A stretch of 64,000 nucleotides of DNA from Gnetum montanum. Taxonomy: Eukaryota > Streptophyta > Gnetopsida > Gnetales > Gnetaceae. The stretch is taken from positions 434,328 to 498,327 of the forward strand of contig MNCI01004504.1 in assembly GCA_015680685.1 (NCBI GenBank). Reading direction: 5' to 3'. The position numbers were made by a program, and so were the translations under genes. Below the pieces are notes generated by a model. That model was given only the letters and a program-made list of their open reading frames with translations. It did not search any database and was not told where the DNA came from. Shown here piece by piece: positions 24,786-36,273 of the stretch; within the stretch, counting starts at the first letter, position 1, and each line of letters starts with the position of its first letter.

Positions 24786-26671
24786 CAAGCAGGATTAATA
24801 AATATTTTTCATTTTATTTAATTTTACAACTTTTTGTTTTTAGTTTTTCATTTTTCAACTTTTGGTTTTGTCTTTTTGTGTGTTTGTCTTTTTCCATTTT
24901 TTGTAAGTAATCTCATCTAAGAATATAACACTCATGTGGATTATTGGTTGAGATGTGTTTTATGTTATTAAGTCATGAGTGATCAATTATTTGAAATAGT
25001 GAACCCATTACACCCACTCATCCACTCTATAAATAAAGAGGTTTTGTTCGAGGGTATAGTGATATTCTTGAAAATTCTAAAACTTAAAATTAATTTTGTG
25101 TTATTGTACCCAGAATGAAGAAGGATGGACCAAGAGGGAATGATTAGGGTGTGACATCAAGGGAACTTGTGGATTCTCTTTGGTGACATCTGTGGGTGTT
25201 ATCATGCAATATGGTTGTACTAAGATCCTTGTAGATCTAATGAAAAATGGAAGTAAGAGTAATCAAAAGGGCACTTAAAATTCAAAAGCTATTCTAGGGG
25301 GTCCCACTGTAAAGACATGTACCCATGCCTGAAGGTTGGTGGCTTCTCTAGATTCAGTAAAGTGAAAAAAAAAAGAAGAAAAGAAAAAGAAGTGCCATAA
25401 AACAAAAATCACTCCTCCCTTGTACTCAATACCAAGTGATCGTACGCCTTATTGTTATGGTATTCTTATAGTTGTTCACCATGGGATGAAGCAATGCAAT
25501 GTCACTAATTAGAAGGATGGACTTGGTCTTAATCTTGGAACGATGGGTTAATGACACGTTAATCATGCTTTACATGCAGGATTCATTGTGCCCTGGGTTA
25601 GATACCTCATGTCCCAATCTCTACGATCCTTTCTATACTCCGTCTCATCTCACTGTTCATGTAATTATAGCTCATGTCCCATGTAACATAGAATTTTCAT
25701 CTCATTTCGGTGATATTTACATGTGTGTGTTTTGTGGAGTTAGTGCAAATTACATTTAACCCTTCTAGTGCACATAGACACTTTAAGTGTGATTACAGAA
25801 GGGCATAATAGGTTGAAACCTGCTTTGGGGAGGACCCACTTGTGTAATTTTGTTGTAATCTTCATTAATTCTCTAGTCCAAACACACAATTTCTTACTCT
25901 CAGCTTAATTTTTCATGATATTCTTTCCCTTATTAGTATCCCTCTGATTCAACGTTCCTATGAATAATCACATAGCCTTTTTCTCTACCATGCAAGGTCC
26001 TTATTGATAAATTCCACACCATCATAATTTTTGTGCCTTCAGAACTAGTTGAATTTCCCTGGAACCCTTTAACAATCGTCCAAATGTCCTTAGTTTACAT
26101 TGTTTAATTTCAAAAGAAATATTAAAAATTCGGTACATTCTCTAAGTGTTGTAACTTCAACAAAAATATATATACGTAACCCCCCTGTGCTAATCAACAT
26201 CATTTTCAACTGCTCATGCAGGGGGAGCTTTTCAAAATTCCTCTCTATGACTTGCAATTGCACATCCCTTGTTTTCATATCCATAACTTACTCGCTGGTA
26301 CTTCGATTTTCATTCCGTTTGAACCTACTTGAACTTGGAGTGTTTAGCTTAGTTGTAGGGGAGGGGGCACATGCCGAATAGCATATAAATTTTTTGAAAT
26401 TCATCATCGCCCAAAGAAAATTATTAAGGGTAATTAGTTATAAAATAAAGAATAAAATGTGTCAAACACAATTTCATCCCCTTAGCTATACCAGAAAATT
26501 AAATTGGGAAACCACCTAAGCAAAGAGGACTCAACATTGTAATCTTTCAGGGATATGTTCTTCCAATAATTAACATCACATGGAAATAAAGTAAATTTAT
26601 TAAGGCATGCAGTAAGGTATAACCTAACTTTGGTAACAACCTTACTAACAATTGGTCCCGTGTGATTGCAG
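24786..26671 (+). other. Non-coding interior of Athila-like element (pol expected, absent)
   Basis: A T-rich stretch (24790-24910) and a polypurine run (about 25367-25392) are visible. The longest frame (25499-25759, 86 codons) has no recognisable motif. No DDG protease box, YVDD box, RNase H or integrase zinc finger was found. The end, GTGTGATTGCAG at 26660-26671, is a good splice acceptor directly before the next ATG. Confidence 0.6.
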
Positions 26672-27268
26672 ATGGCCCCGAAACGTGGACAATAAGAAGG
26701 TCCTACTCAAGGTGCGATCGAACGATCTCAAAGAGGTGGAAGAAAATATCCTACTGGACAACATGCAGAACAGGAGGAACAATCATTCAGTTTTCATCAA
26801 GAAGATCCTCCTACTGTACGGTCTGTGTAGGCAGAAGCAGAAGATACCCTCTCTGAATGTGGTGTCTGGTACTCAAGGGAAACGTACCAATTTTGACATA
26901 ATAAAATAGAAGGCACCATGGTTAAAATTTGTGGTGTGACTATTGATTTCTCTGTTCAAGCCATTTCAGAAGTATTAAACCTTCCGAACACAGGGCCAAA
27001 GGTTTCTCAGAACCAACTGGGCACTTTTAGAACTAAGGAACTTAATAAACTATTGACAGAGAATAAAAGGGTGGAAGAAGAAAAAGCGAAGGCTGACTAG
27101 GTTGCCTCTATGGCACAAGTGCAAACTTACATGCACGCCAAGGCACTCAAGGCCTTACAAGAGGAGAAAATCCAGGCCATACTTCAATGCCATCAAATCC
27201 CAAGACTTGGAGCACAAGAAAAGGGAAAGACACCAATGGAGGAGCCACCGCCACCAGGAACTACATGA
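26672..27268 (+). pseudogene. Env-like / putative plant transposon protein remnant of Athila-like element
   Basis: A single frame of 198 codons from the ATG at 26672 to the TGA at 27266, with four internal stops (TAA, TAG, TGA, TAG). The N-terminus MAPKRG is basic and Gln-rich. Around 26918-26990 it reads VKICGVTIDFSVQAISEVLN followed by LP, resembling the G-x-x-I-x-F-x-x-x-A-I-x-x-x-L-x-LP motif of the putative plant transposon protein found downstream of pol in Athila-type elements. It then jumps to a charged helical C-terminus (KELNKLLTENKRVEEEKAKA) and a Pro-rich tail, so the middle is probably deleted. The ATG directly abuts a splice-acceptor consensus (AG at 26670-26671), suggesting expression from a spliced RNA. 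Confidence 0.55.
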
Positions 27269-27429
27269 GTTCCACCATTTTTGTAGTCGTAGTATTTTTT
27301 CTCTGTGTTGTCTCTTCCCACACTACAGCATTAGTCCATTTCTTTTTCTAGTTAATAATCCCATACCTATCCACTGTGTAATTAATGAATCTTGTTCTCC
27401 TTGTAACTTGAGGATGAGTTTTTATTTAG

Positions 27430-27440
27430 TCTTGGGGGTA
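27430..27440 (+). other. Polypurine tract of Athila-like element
   Basis: TCTTGGGGGTA immediately precedes the 3' LTR, after a TTTATTTAG run typical of this region in plant gypsy elements. Confidence 0.75.
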
Positions 27441-28368
27441 TGATGAGATGCGATTCTCATAGGCCACGATATCGCATCCACCATGATATCACATCCCCCT
27501 CGATATCGCGTACGCGATATAACGTCTTCCCTACGATATCGCGTACGTGATATCACAGTCTGCCGCCATATCTATAAATAGGAGGCAGTTTTTCCAATTT
27601 TAGGCATCCCAATTTTAGAGTAGCGAAGCTCTAGCAGTTTGATCCCTCCAGAGTTAGATTTTTTTCCCGTGTTTGCTCGCAGTGTGGTGAATGTAATTGT
27701 ACGGTGTCTTTATTTGAGTGTGCCGTACTTGGACACGCACATGACCGGAAATAAAGATCGAGATTACTTCATCATTGTAGCATTCACTTTGTTATTTATT
27801 TATTTTTTATTTATTTAATGTTATTTACTATTTTCTCTCTCTCACCCTTAAACTCCTAGAACGCGGAACAAGTAAAACTTGATTACGAGCATTTAAGTGT
27901 GACTGCTTGGTAGCCCAGCGGTGTAGCTAGGATCTATGCTTGGTAACCCAGTGGCGTATTTGGGATCTATGCTTGGTAATCCTAGTGGCGTACCTAGGAT
28001 CTATGCTTGGTAGTCCCAGTGGTAGTTGTGCACGAAGTCCAAGATGTGTACCGTTGATCAAGGAATCGGTTGCTCGTCGCACTTAGGCTAGATTAGATTT
28101 TCTTACCCTTTTCCTCCTAGTTTAGTTTAGTTAATATTATTTTCCACTTCCTTCAGGAGTAGCATAGATTAGGAAATACATCATACACCTCATCTAGACT
28201 AAACCATACGTGACATATGCAATACTAGTCTAGGTGGGAAGGCAACGAACTGTGACCTAAGGCTAACTATCTAGGTGCCACAACTAGTCCATCTACGGAG
28301 TTCAATGGGATCACGTGTGCAATGCTCGTTTCATATGGTTGAGTGTAGGGGTACCTTGCCACTCATCA
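27441..28368 (+). repeat. 3' LTR of the Athila-like element
   Basis: 928 bp, matching 21733-22674 nearly end to end, with the same GATATC array, TATA box (27573-27580) and TTGGTAACCCAGTGG repeats. It is followed by the GAGTT duplication at 28369-28373. Confidence 0.93.
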
Positions 28369-28934
28369 GAGTTTTACCCATGTTGACTCCTTTTGTAATG
28401 TTGACCCCATAGGATATAAGCCCACCACAAAAAAATAATAAAAATAAAAGTAAATAAAATAAAATATACAACATTGCCCCTTGATTCTAGGAACGCTGAC
28501 CCCCTTTACTTCACCAAAATTTAAAATTAAAAATAAAATATATATATACAGTACATAGCTACTCACCACCCCCCCCCTCACTCATGTTGACCACTTTTGC
28601 TTAAATTTAGGAAATAAAAAAGAAAAAAAATTAAAAGAAAAAGTATATTAACACATGCCCCCCAACCACACGTTTCTAAAGTTAAACATAAATATGGATT
28701 GAAAATAAAACAAAAAATCATCAAAAAATCATGATGGCCTTGTATGGCCTTAAATTGCCATGACTAGTTTGTTATGACTATAAACTGACATGCATGGCCC
28801 GGTATGGCCTTAAACTGCCCTGCGTTCGGGTATGACGATAAACTACCATGGCATGCCTTAGTCCTATTTAAACGTATAAATTACTTACATGAGAAAAATA
28901 GCAAAACCACCTTGCTAACATTGCTCACTATTTA
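28369..28934. repeat. Spacer between antisense gene and RT of B (right of insertion)
   Basis: Starts with the GAGTT duplication. It continues the tandem-like A-rich units seen before the insertion: ATACAAC-TTGCCCCTT...GCTGA-CCCC occurs near 21650 and again near 28466. A short minisatellite with TATGGCCTTAAACTGCC lies at 28735-28850. No gene. Confidence 0.6.
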
Positions 28935-28941
28935 TTGGCAG
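28932..28941 (+). promoter_or_regulatory. Candidate splice acceptor before RT (B)
   Basis: TTATTGGCAG directly before the pol frame. Element D has TTATTGTGGCAG at the same place (minus strand, AG at 43604-43605). In Ogre-type Tat elements an intron separates protease from RT, so this is the expected 3' splice site. Confidence 0.45.
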
Positions 28942-29837
28942 GAGCAAACACCATGAACAGCAAGCAACTATTCTTACCACTGTCTATCAATGGACCACAC
29001 GGAACGATTACACAAGAAATCAACATAGAGTCCATTGACTTAGACTCAACAGCATACGACACTTTTGTGGCATCAACTCAACAAACGCTTGATTTATTTG
29101 AAGGAATGACCAAGACTTTGGACCTAGAAACCAATAACATCACTGAAGACCCCTTAGCTGAAGTCCCCATAACTATGTCAGATGGCGAAGTTAAGATCCT
29201 AAAACTAAGCACATTATTGAGCCCACTTGCCAATGACATAGCATGAGCACTTAAAGATAACATGAAAGAATTCTCTTGGTCTTACACTAACATGCCTAGG
29301 CTTGACCCTCAAATAGTCTTGCACAACATCATACTTGATCCAAAATTAAGACCAGTGAAACAAAAAGCATGCAAGGTCAAGCTTGAAGTAGCATTGGTAG
29401 TTCGCAATGAGATCACCAAGCTTTATCAAGCTGGTTTCATTCGGGCTATTGACTACGCTAACTCAGTATCCAACATGGTCATTGTCCCAAAGAAGAACAG
29501 AAGAATTTGCTTATGCATTGACTTCTGGGACCTCAACATTGCAACCATAAAAGATGATTTCCCCCTACCTAGCATTGATCAACTTGTTGACTCAACCATT
29601 GGGCATGCCTTGTTATCTTTTATGGATGAATTTTCAGGATATAACCAGATTCGGATTAACCCTAAACATTAGCTCAGGATGACCTTTATGACACCATGGG
29701 GTACTTTTTGCTACACGATGATGTCATTCAGCCTCAAGAATGCCGATGCTACATATCATAGAGTAATGACATTTATCTTTAGTGATTATATCTTCAACTT
29801 GCTCAATGACTATGTAGACGACATTACGGTCAAATAA
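28942..29837 (+). pseudogene. Reverse transcriptase (N-terminal to catalytic box) of element B
   Basis: One frame of 301 codons (28935-29837) with two internal stops (29244-29246 TGA, 29670-29672 TAG). After a linker to the protease, KQKACKVK and NEITKLYQAGFIR lead into the RT fold: VSNMVIVPKKNRRICLCIDF, DDFPLPSIDQLVD, LLSFMDEFSGYNQI, MTPWGTFCYTMMSF and the catalytic YVDD at 29811-29822. The frame stops 13 bases after YVDD and the polypurine tract and 3' LTR follow within 27 bases, so the thumb, both RNase H domains and the integrase are missing. Element D's RT carries the same peptides with more damage. Confidence 0.9.
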
Positions 29838-29847
29838 AAAAAAAGCA

Positions 29848-29863
29848 AACAAAGAGGGGCCAA
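29848..29863 (+). other. Polypurine tract of element B
   Basis: CAAAGAGGGGCCAA precedes the LTR start TGAAAACACC. C has AAAAAGGGGCCAA and D has CAAAGAGGGACCAG in the equivalent position on the minus strand. Confidence 0.7.
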
Positions 29864-31931
29864 TGAAAACACCACAAAATTTTGGCTAGCACTTTCAGAC
29901 AGAAAATAAAGCTGAGTCATGATGATCCCCAGCATGACCAAGCTCTAGAGCATCAAAACAGCATTGAATGGAGCATAATTGAAAAGGAAAAAGTTCCTCA
30001 GGATCCACAGGTAACTACATTAGCATTTGGCATCAGGAATTTCAAGTTTTGGGTTCAAAATACTTGGTTTTGACCAAGTATACTCTATTCACGCTAGTCT
30101 ATACGCTGGCTAGCGTACAGACTAGCATATGGTAACTTTTGGGCCCCAAAAATGAGTCAAAACATGCCAGAATTGAGCATTTGGACCCCCCATGACCTTC
30201 CCCATGGTTCCCAGTAGCTCTAGGCCTCCTAGAAATTTAATTTTGGGTCCTAAATGATGTAATTTCATGTGTATACGCTAGGCACACCTAGCTATACATT
30301 GGCCAGCGTATACCATCAAAAGGGTCCAAAATAGGAATCACAGAGTAATATTTTCACATCAAATCTACTCTTGAAGGTAGGAAAACTATTGAGAATCATC
30401 ACTAGCTCCTGAAGATCAATTTTTGACCTTGAAATGATGCATTTTCATGTGTATATGCTGGGTACACCTTGCTATACACTGGCTAGCGTATAGCCCAATG
30501 TACACCACCATGAACGAGGAAAATCAGGCACTTTTGGATAAGTTTTCAACCTAGAATCGATCCTCAAGACATGGGCAATAAACCTACAAGGTCACAAGCT
30601 TCAAAAACATTAGTTTTGGGCTCCCAACGACCCATTTTCACCTGTTTATGTAGAGCACACCTTGGTATACGCTGGCCAATGTATAGCTCAGCGTAGACCA
30701 CCAAAATAGGCCTGAAACTACATCAAAATGAAGTTAAAATTGGGATTCGAACACCCTGGAGGATCAGCAGTGCTTAGACATCAAGGGACAAGAATAAGCG
30801 TATAGCTTCAGACATCCAACATGGTAGTTCATGAGGTGTATGCTGAGGTTGATGCTAGCCAACGTATAGCCCAGCATAAACCCCACAAAGTCCTCCAAAA
30901 TAGCATCAAATCAAGGAAAAATTGGCTCAAATTTGACATACAGTATCCTCAGGACATGAGCCATGAAGATCTACTAGTATAATTGGCTTTGGAGGTCAAA
31001 CGTTGGTCCAACATGCATCATTTATGGTCCATACGCTGGCCAACATATGGAGCGTATACGCTAGCATATACGCCAGCGTACACACGCTAGACACCCAATC
31101 TCATATGCTGAATGTTGTATGTGGATGCCAACACACACCAGAGCATTTCAAGACATGCTGAGGACAAAAAATAGTAGGCCAGATCATGGATCCAAAATCC
31201 AGAGACATCATTCTTGTTGTAACATACAAATTCTTTTGTAAATTTTAAGTTTTTTGACCATTCTAAGCCTATATGCTGGGCGTTCATACGCCAGCATGTG
31301 TAGTACATGCTGTACAGTTGTAACATATCCACCTATCTCCTGATCTAAATTTTTCTCACCTCATAGCCACTCATCTCCTTCCAGATCTGAATCTAACGTC
31401 CAAGATCTTATAAAAACCCCGATTTTTCACTAGATCAGGAGGAAATTTTGAAAAATGGACACAAAAATTGAATCTAGTACACTTATCAAATTTTGGCATC
31501 AACCTCTAAATGCTAGGAATTAGACTTGGATGCTACATTTCCCTGCAACCCAAAACCTGCATCTTCCAGCACCCATCATCACCCACCGGGGCTAAACGTC
31601 TACCTTGTGATCAATCCACAACTGCGTTCTGACCAGTGCACACTGTAATCATTTTTCAATACAAAATAGTTTACATTTTTTCTAGATTTATTGCATTTTT
31701 CTTTATTTTTTTCTAGTTTACATTTACATTCTCGTTTACATTATTGCGACTGTTTACGTTTAATGTGCATCGTTTACGTATAACCTAATGCATTGCAAAG
31801 TGCGTGCGTTCAAGGAACTATGCCTTCATCCATTCTAGCTTGCCCTCAAGCAAAGGTAGGGTCTTCTATATTTCTTCCATGGATCTCCCGGTGTTTGTTT
31901 TATTCCAGCTTTGCATTGACGATTTCGAATA
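29864..31931 (+). repeat. 3' LTR of element B (LTR4 family)
   Basis: Begins TGAAAACACCACAAAATTTTGG, homologous to the LTR start of C. The interior (30070-31310) has many copies of an imperfect palindrome around TATACGCTGGCTAGCGTATA. A TATA box TATAAAA followed by CCCC is at 31409-31415. The end is fuzzy (31915-31931), where the sequence switches to the 5'-truncated LTR of element A. No 5' partner exists in the window. Confidence 0.7.
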
Positions 31932-32496
31932 GTACATTATGCTCTAGATTGTAGTCAACGTAGTTAGCACACCAGTGGTCAATTTTGCAAATTTTCCTAG
32001 GTGCCAAGCCAGAAGCTATCAAACTTAGTGAGGATGGAATAAATAGTTTGATAAACCTTCCAACTACTGGACTACACTCCCTACTATGCTTCAAAGTGTA
32101 GTTTTCATACTCTATGTAGTCTGCACTCCAATGGCTAATTTTGTAGATTTTCCTAATTGTCAAGCTAGGAGCCATCAAGCTTGCTTAGCATGGAAAAAAT
32201 AGTTTGACAAAATTTCTACCAGAAGCTATCAAGCATGCTTAGGATGGAAGAAAGAATTTGGAAAAATTTCTAACTACTAAAGTACACTTCCCACTATTGG
32301 GACTACACTCTTGAGCATAGTCAGTGTAGTCTACATGAGGACATCAAATTTGTAGAAAGTTTTCTAACTATTGGACTATGCTCTAGAGTGTAGTCATGCA
32401 AAACTACCTCCATATGCCTTTAGGACCCAACACCGATCTTCATCTAAACTCCAACATTCTTTCAACAAGAAAGATTAATAATTTGCATTTTCTTTA
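31932..32496 (+). repeat. 3' LTR of element A, left piece
   Basis: Aligns with about 1612-2095 of the A 5' LTR (shared TGCTC.AGA..TAGTC, TTTTGCAAATTTTCCTA, AGGACCCAACA). About 215 bp of the LTR's 5' end are missing next to element B. Positions 32492-32496 (CTTTA) are the left target duplication of element C. Confidence 0.8.
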
Positions 32497-34353
32497 TGTG
32501 ACATCCAAAAACATCGATGGCTAGAACACCAAGAGGTCAACAGGCATATAGCCTAACCCCAAGTCCATGGGAGGGTCATGCTAGAAAAAATGGAGACAGG
32601 GTGCCATGAATGGTCTATTCAATAAGACAAGGACTTACATGCTATAATAATAATCATTTGCAAAAGCCTAAAAATAGTATTGCGAATAAGTAAAAATATG
32701 TATTAGTAGTAGGAAATATGAGAAATTATGCTAAAATTTAAAACACATGCTAAAGGAAAATGAAATGAGAGTTTAAGTAAAGAAATGCACCACCCCAAGA
32801 GTGGGGAACATGACTCTTGATTACTCAGTGTGTGAAATTGGTATGCAGTGTTAGACAAGCATAGTGGGGCTATGTGGTAGTGTGGTCATAGTCCCTGGGA
32901 TGTTGCAGACATGATGCTAGCAACTGCAAAAGAGGCTAGACCTACTAGGCTTATAGTTGTCACACTATGCTAGTGCTAGGAAGACTACATCACGGTACTT
33001 AGGTAGGTGTCAGGCTCGAGTTCTCAAGTGTGGAAGTGATGAAGATGCTAAGAATGCTCTAATTCTTGATGCTTGAAGTGATTTTGTTAACCATCAACCA
33101 ACCCTTAAAATGCTAATTATCAGGGTATTTATAGGGCTAGGGTTGATGTAAGATGTGGACTAGATGCCACATGGCTTAGGGTCTCACATAGCATGGGTTT
33201 GAATAAGTCACGTTGACATGTTACACTCAAAATGTCAAGCTCTAAGTGTTATGCTCAAAGTGTAATGCCCTATAGGATAGAAATGGGAACTAAGAATTTG
33301 CCAAACTATGACCACACTACCCAAACTACATGTGCTAGAGTTTGAGGGACTGTCATGTACCTACAAACAATGCTATAACAAATGCAACTTGGAGTCTACG
33401 TTCCAAGACTATGTCTTCCCCCTCTTCTGAGTAGGGTCAAGCATAGGAATAATTTTGGAGGTCAATAGGGGGTGCAAAAGTAAAGAAAACTTCTAATCTT
33501 GGCCACCAGAGGGACGTCAGAGCTGAAATGAATGTCGATGCCAAGTTCTGGGAGCTTTTGGAGACATTCAAAGGAATTTCCCAAGTGTCACACTATCTAT
33601 GCTGCATAGCATGATAGAGCGTAGGATGAACACTTAGAAACTTTTTGTAGATTTTGGCTTGTCATGCTCTCTACACTGCGTAGCATAGCAGAGCATAGCA
33701 CCAACATTTTGATGAATTTTGTCAAAATTTGCAATGTTTCTTCATGGCACACTAACCACATTCTAGGGGTGAAGCAGGATAAGCAACCTCAGAAGTTAAA
33801 AAATTGTCAAATGCATCTTCCAGGTCTACATAGCTTGACAGAATTCTTGTCCAACAGTTAGAAACATTTGGGCCCTAAAACCTATGTTATGATATCTACA
33901 TTATGTAGTGTAGCATAGCGTGATAGGTCCAAAAGATAGAAAATTTGCCAAACTATTTTGTCCATCCTGAGCATTTTTGACAACTCCTAGCTTGGTACCT
34001 ATTTGTATTGACAACCAAGACATGGGTTAAGCTAGGCAAGCTAAAGAGCATAGTAGTATTAATAGCGTGGTAGATATAAAATTTTCCAAACTATTTGGTC
34101 TATCCCAAGTAGACCTTGACCACTTCTAGCTTGACATTCATGCAAACTAGCCTTGGAAGCATGTGCTATGCTGGTTGTGCTTGGGAGTGTATTAGGAAAA
34201 CTTAGAAAAATTTTGCAAAAAATAGGACTCCTAGTGTGCTACACTGTCTACGCTGCATAGCCTAACACCAGACTTGGAAAAAGTTTGTCCAAGTTTTGAC
34301 ACTTAGACAAATCTACCATTGAACCACAGGAGCCAAAAATTAGTGGTGTTTCA
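32497..34353 (-). repeat. 3' LTR of element C (LTR1 family)
   Basis: 1857 bp, direct repeat of 60768-62583. On the element strand it begins TGAAACACCACTAATTTTTG and ends GATGTCACA. A minus-strand TATAAATA lies at 33126-33133. Repeated motifs such as CTATGCTGCATAGC and GCGTAGCATAGCAGAGC occur in 33590-34270. Confidence 0.9.
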
Positions 34354-36273
34354 TTGGCCCCTTTTTATTGACATTTAGAGGACTGGCCCAAGAGACATCA
34401 ACAAAGAATATGAAACACCATGATGAACACAACACCAATACTATTCGTCAGTGCCCACTTGGATGATGCTTCACTATACTTGAGAGTGCAAAGTAATCAG
34501 GTGTGACAGGGAATAGTTTAGGGAGATGGGTCAACGAACAATGGATGAAAAGGATAGCTATGGGATGTAATGCCATCATGGCTTGTGGCCATAGCATGAT
34601 CCCTCATCAAAGTGCTTGTGAGGGAGTCATCATGGGGAGGTGTCCTACCCTTTGCATTTTGACCTCTCGTTGGAGTGCTTATGAGATGGTCAATCCAAGG
34701 CTAGACCGATTGCAAAATGGAAACTATGCCATTTGACTTGGGCACTTGACTTGTCCCATTTTCTTTTTTCCTTTTTCTTTTTCTCTTTCTTCTTCTTCTT
34801 CTTCTTCTGCTTTTTATATCCTTTTTTTACATGCATTATTTTTGTATTGCCAGGTGAACTGTGCACCGTATTTGCTTAGAGGCAATCCTATTGCATTTGT
34901 AGGACAAGTGTTTCCTCCTCAGGATAAGTTGTGTTACATCTGTTTGGGGCTTTGAATAGCCCACAAAGACTTTCCATGGAATAAGTTGTGTTATTTCCAT
35001 CATGGATTTAGTAGCTAACTACAGAAAAGGCTATATGTGCATTTGGGAAGCTTACAAGGGATGAGGGAGATTACAAGATCAAGAGGTAGAGGTTGCATTG
35101 GCTAAGGGGATATTAGAGATATGCACTCTTAAGTAGCTAGGTAAACCAAAGAAGACACATTAGAACAATACGATGCCTTTCTATCATGATGAAATGCATC
35201 CTTGAATGATGCCACCTAGGCTTCATCTTGCACATGCAACAAAAAGAAAATGAGAAAAAATAACCACCTTGTGAGATGAGGGCGAAGTCCTACTTGCCAG
35301 GGACATTACAAGAACTACGAACACTATGTTAGTTGCATGCAATTTCCAAAGTAGGAGTGCTAGTGTGGGCATCAGAAGTGGTAGGTTGGAAAGCTCCAGT
35401 AACCATACCAAAAGTGAGCACTCAAGTGGCTAGGAGCAATGGTGATGTAGGTGCTCAAGAGTTCTTACCAAAGGTAGGAGGTAGGAAACTTAACTGCAAG
35501 GTGAAGACCCATGCTGCTAAATGCTCTTCTAGACTTTGACAATGAAAAGGGCTAGAGGATGGCAGTGCTATGGTTGGGCCATAGTACTATTGGGACTCTA
35601 GTGAGTGTTGCTAATGATGAGAGCTACAACCAGAATGATTGGTAGTGGTGATGGTAGCTTTAGAAGGTCAACAAGATTCCAAACAACATCTCTAGAACAT
35701 TAGCAAGATGCCAGAGATAGTGACATTGCATATTTCCTAGAGGAGTTTCCCTTGACAACATGAACTTCATTCTCAAACTGCAATGCCCCATCCCATCCTA
35801 CTCAAGAGGTGTGGGTAGGCAACAGAAGATTGGAAGTATTCTCACTTGTTTGTTAGTAGAACCATGTATATTGGACTATAGGTGCTAAATCACGAACCCA
35901 GTTTTAGGTCTTGGTTGATCATTGGCTATGCTAGTTTAAGGTCCCAATAGACCGTGATCCTAGTTTAAGGTTTAGGTGAATTGTGATCTGCTAGTTTAAG
36001 GTCCTAGTAGATCATTTTTCTAGTTTAACCTCATAGCGGATGGTGGTTCATCAATTTAAGGTCATAGCAGACCATGCTGTGGATGCCAATTTAATGTCAT
36101 ATCCTAAAGACATTCTTTGCCAATTTGACATCATAGAAGATGTTCTGTGTCAGTTTAATGTCATAGCAGACATTCTGTGCTAGTTTAACATCATAGTGGA
36201 TGTTCTAAGCTAGTTTAATGTCATAGTAGATGTTTTTCTTACCTTGCTTTTTTTGTCAATGTGATACTACATG
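34354..36273 (-). other. 3' untranslated region of element C with minisatellite
   Basis: Follows integrase on the minus strand. A roughly 30-bp minisatellite (about 35875-36235, core TAGTTTAAGGTC.TAG.AGA on the plus strand) is next to the integrase stop. The rest aligns with D's 38050-39400, e.g. GGGCCCAAGAGA near 34390 and 38090, and GTGTTTCCTCC..AGG near 34910 and 38470. A (CTT)n run is at 34788-34808. The polypurine tract (minus strand AAAAAGGGGCCAA) ends at 34354. Frames here are short and not convincing. Confidence 0.65.

Larger units (their letters stand above)
21733..28368 (+). mobile_element. Athila-like retrotransposon with gag but no pol (TR-GAG-type), complete with LTRs
   Basis: A complete 6.6-kb unit: LTRs 21733-22674 and 27441-28368, both TGATGAG...CATCA, with a perfect GAGTT duplication. 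The primer-binding site differs at two bases from the complement of the plant tRNA-Asp 3' end, the primer used by Athila elements. Inside are one long gag frame (22806-24785), about 1.9 kb with no recognisable gene, a remnant of a second ORF (26672-27268) and a polypurine tract. No protease, RT, RNase H or integrase was seen in any frame. This fits non-autonomous gag-only elements (TR-GAG), which would need pol from a related element. It is inserted in B's spacer, so it is younger than B. Confidence 0.85.
11700..31931 (+). mobile_element. Element B, Tat-lineage retrotransposon lacking 5' LTR and most of pol
   Basis: Plus-strand order: gag-protease (11779-15708), minisatellite, antisense gene (16304-19966), spacer interrupted by the Athila-like insertion (21733-28368), RT (28942-29837), polypurine tract and 3' LTR (29864-31931). 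Everything between the RT catalytic box and the polypurine tract (RNase H, second RNase H, integrase) is missing. Its LTR differs from those of A, C and D in its internal repeated motif. Confidence 0.75.
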
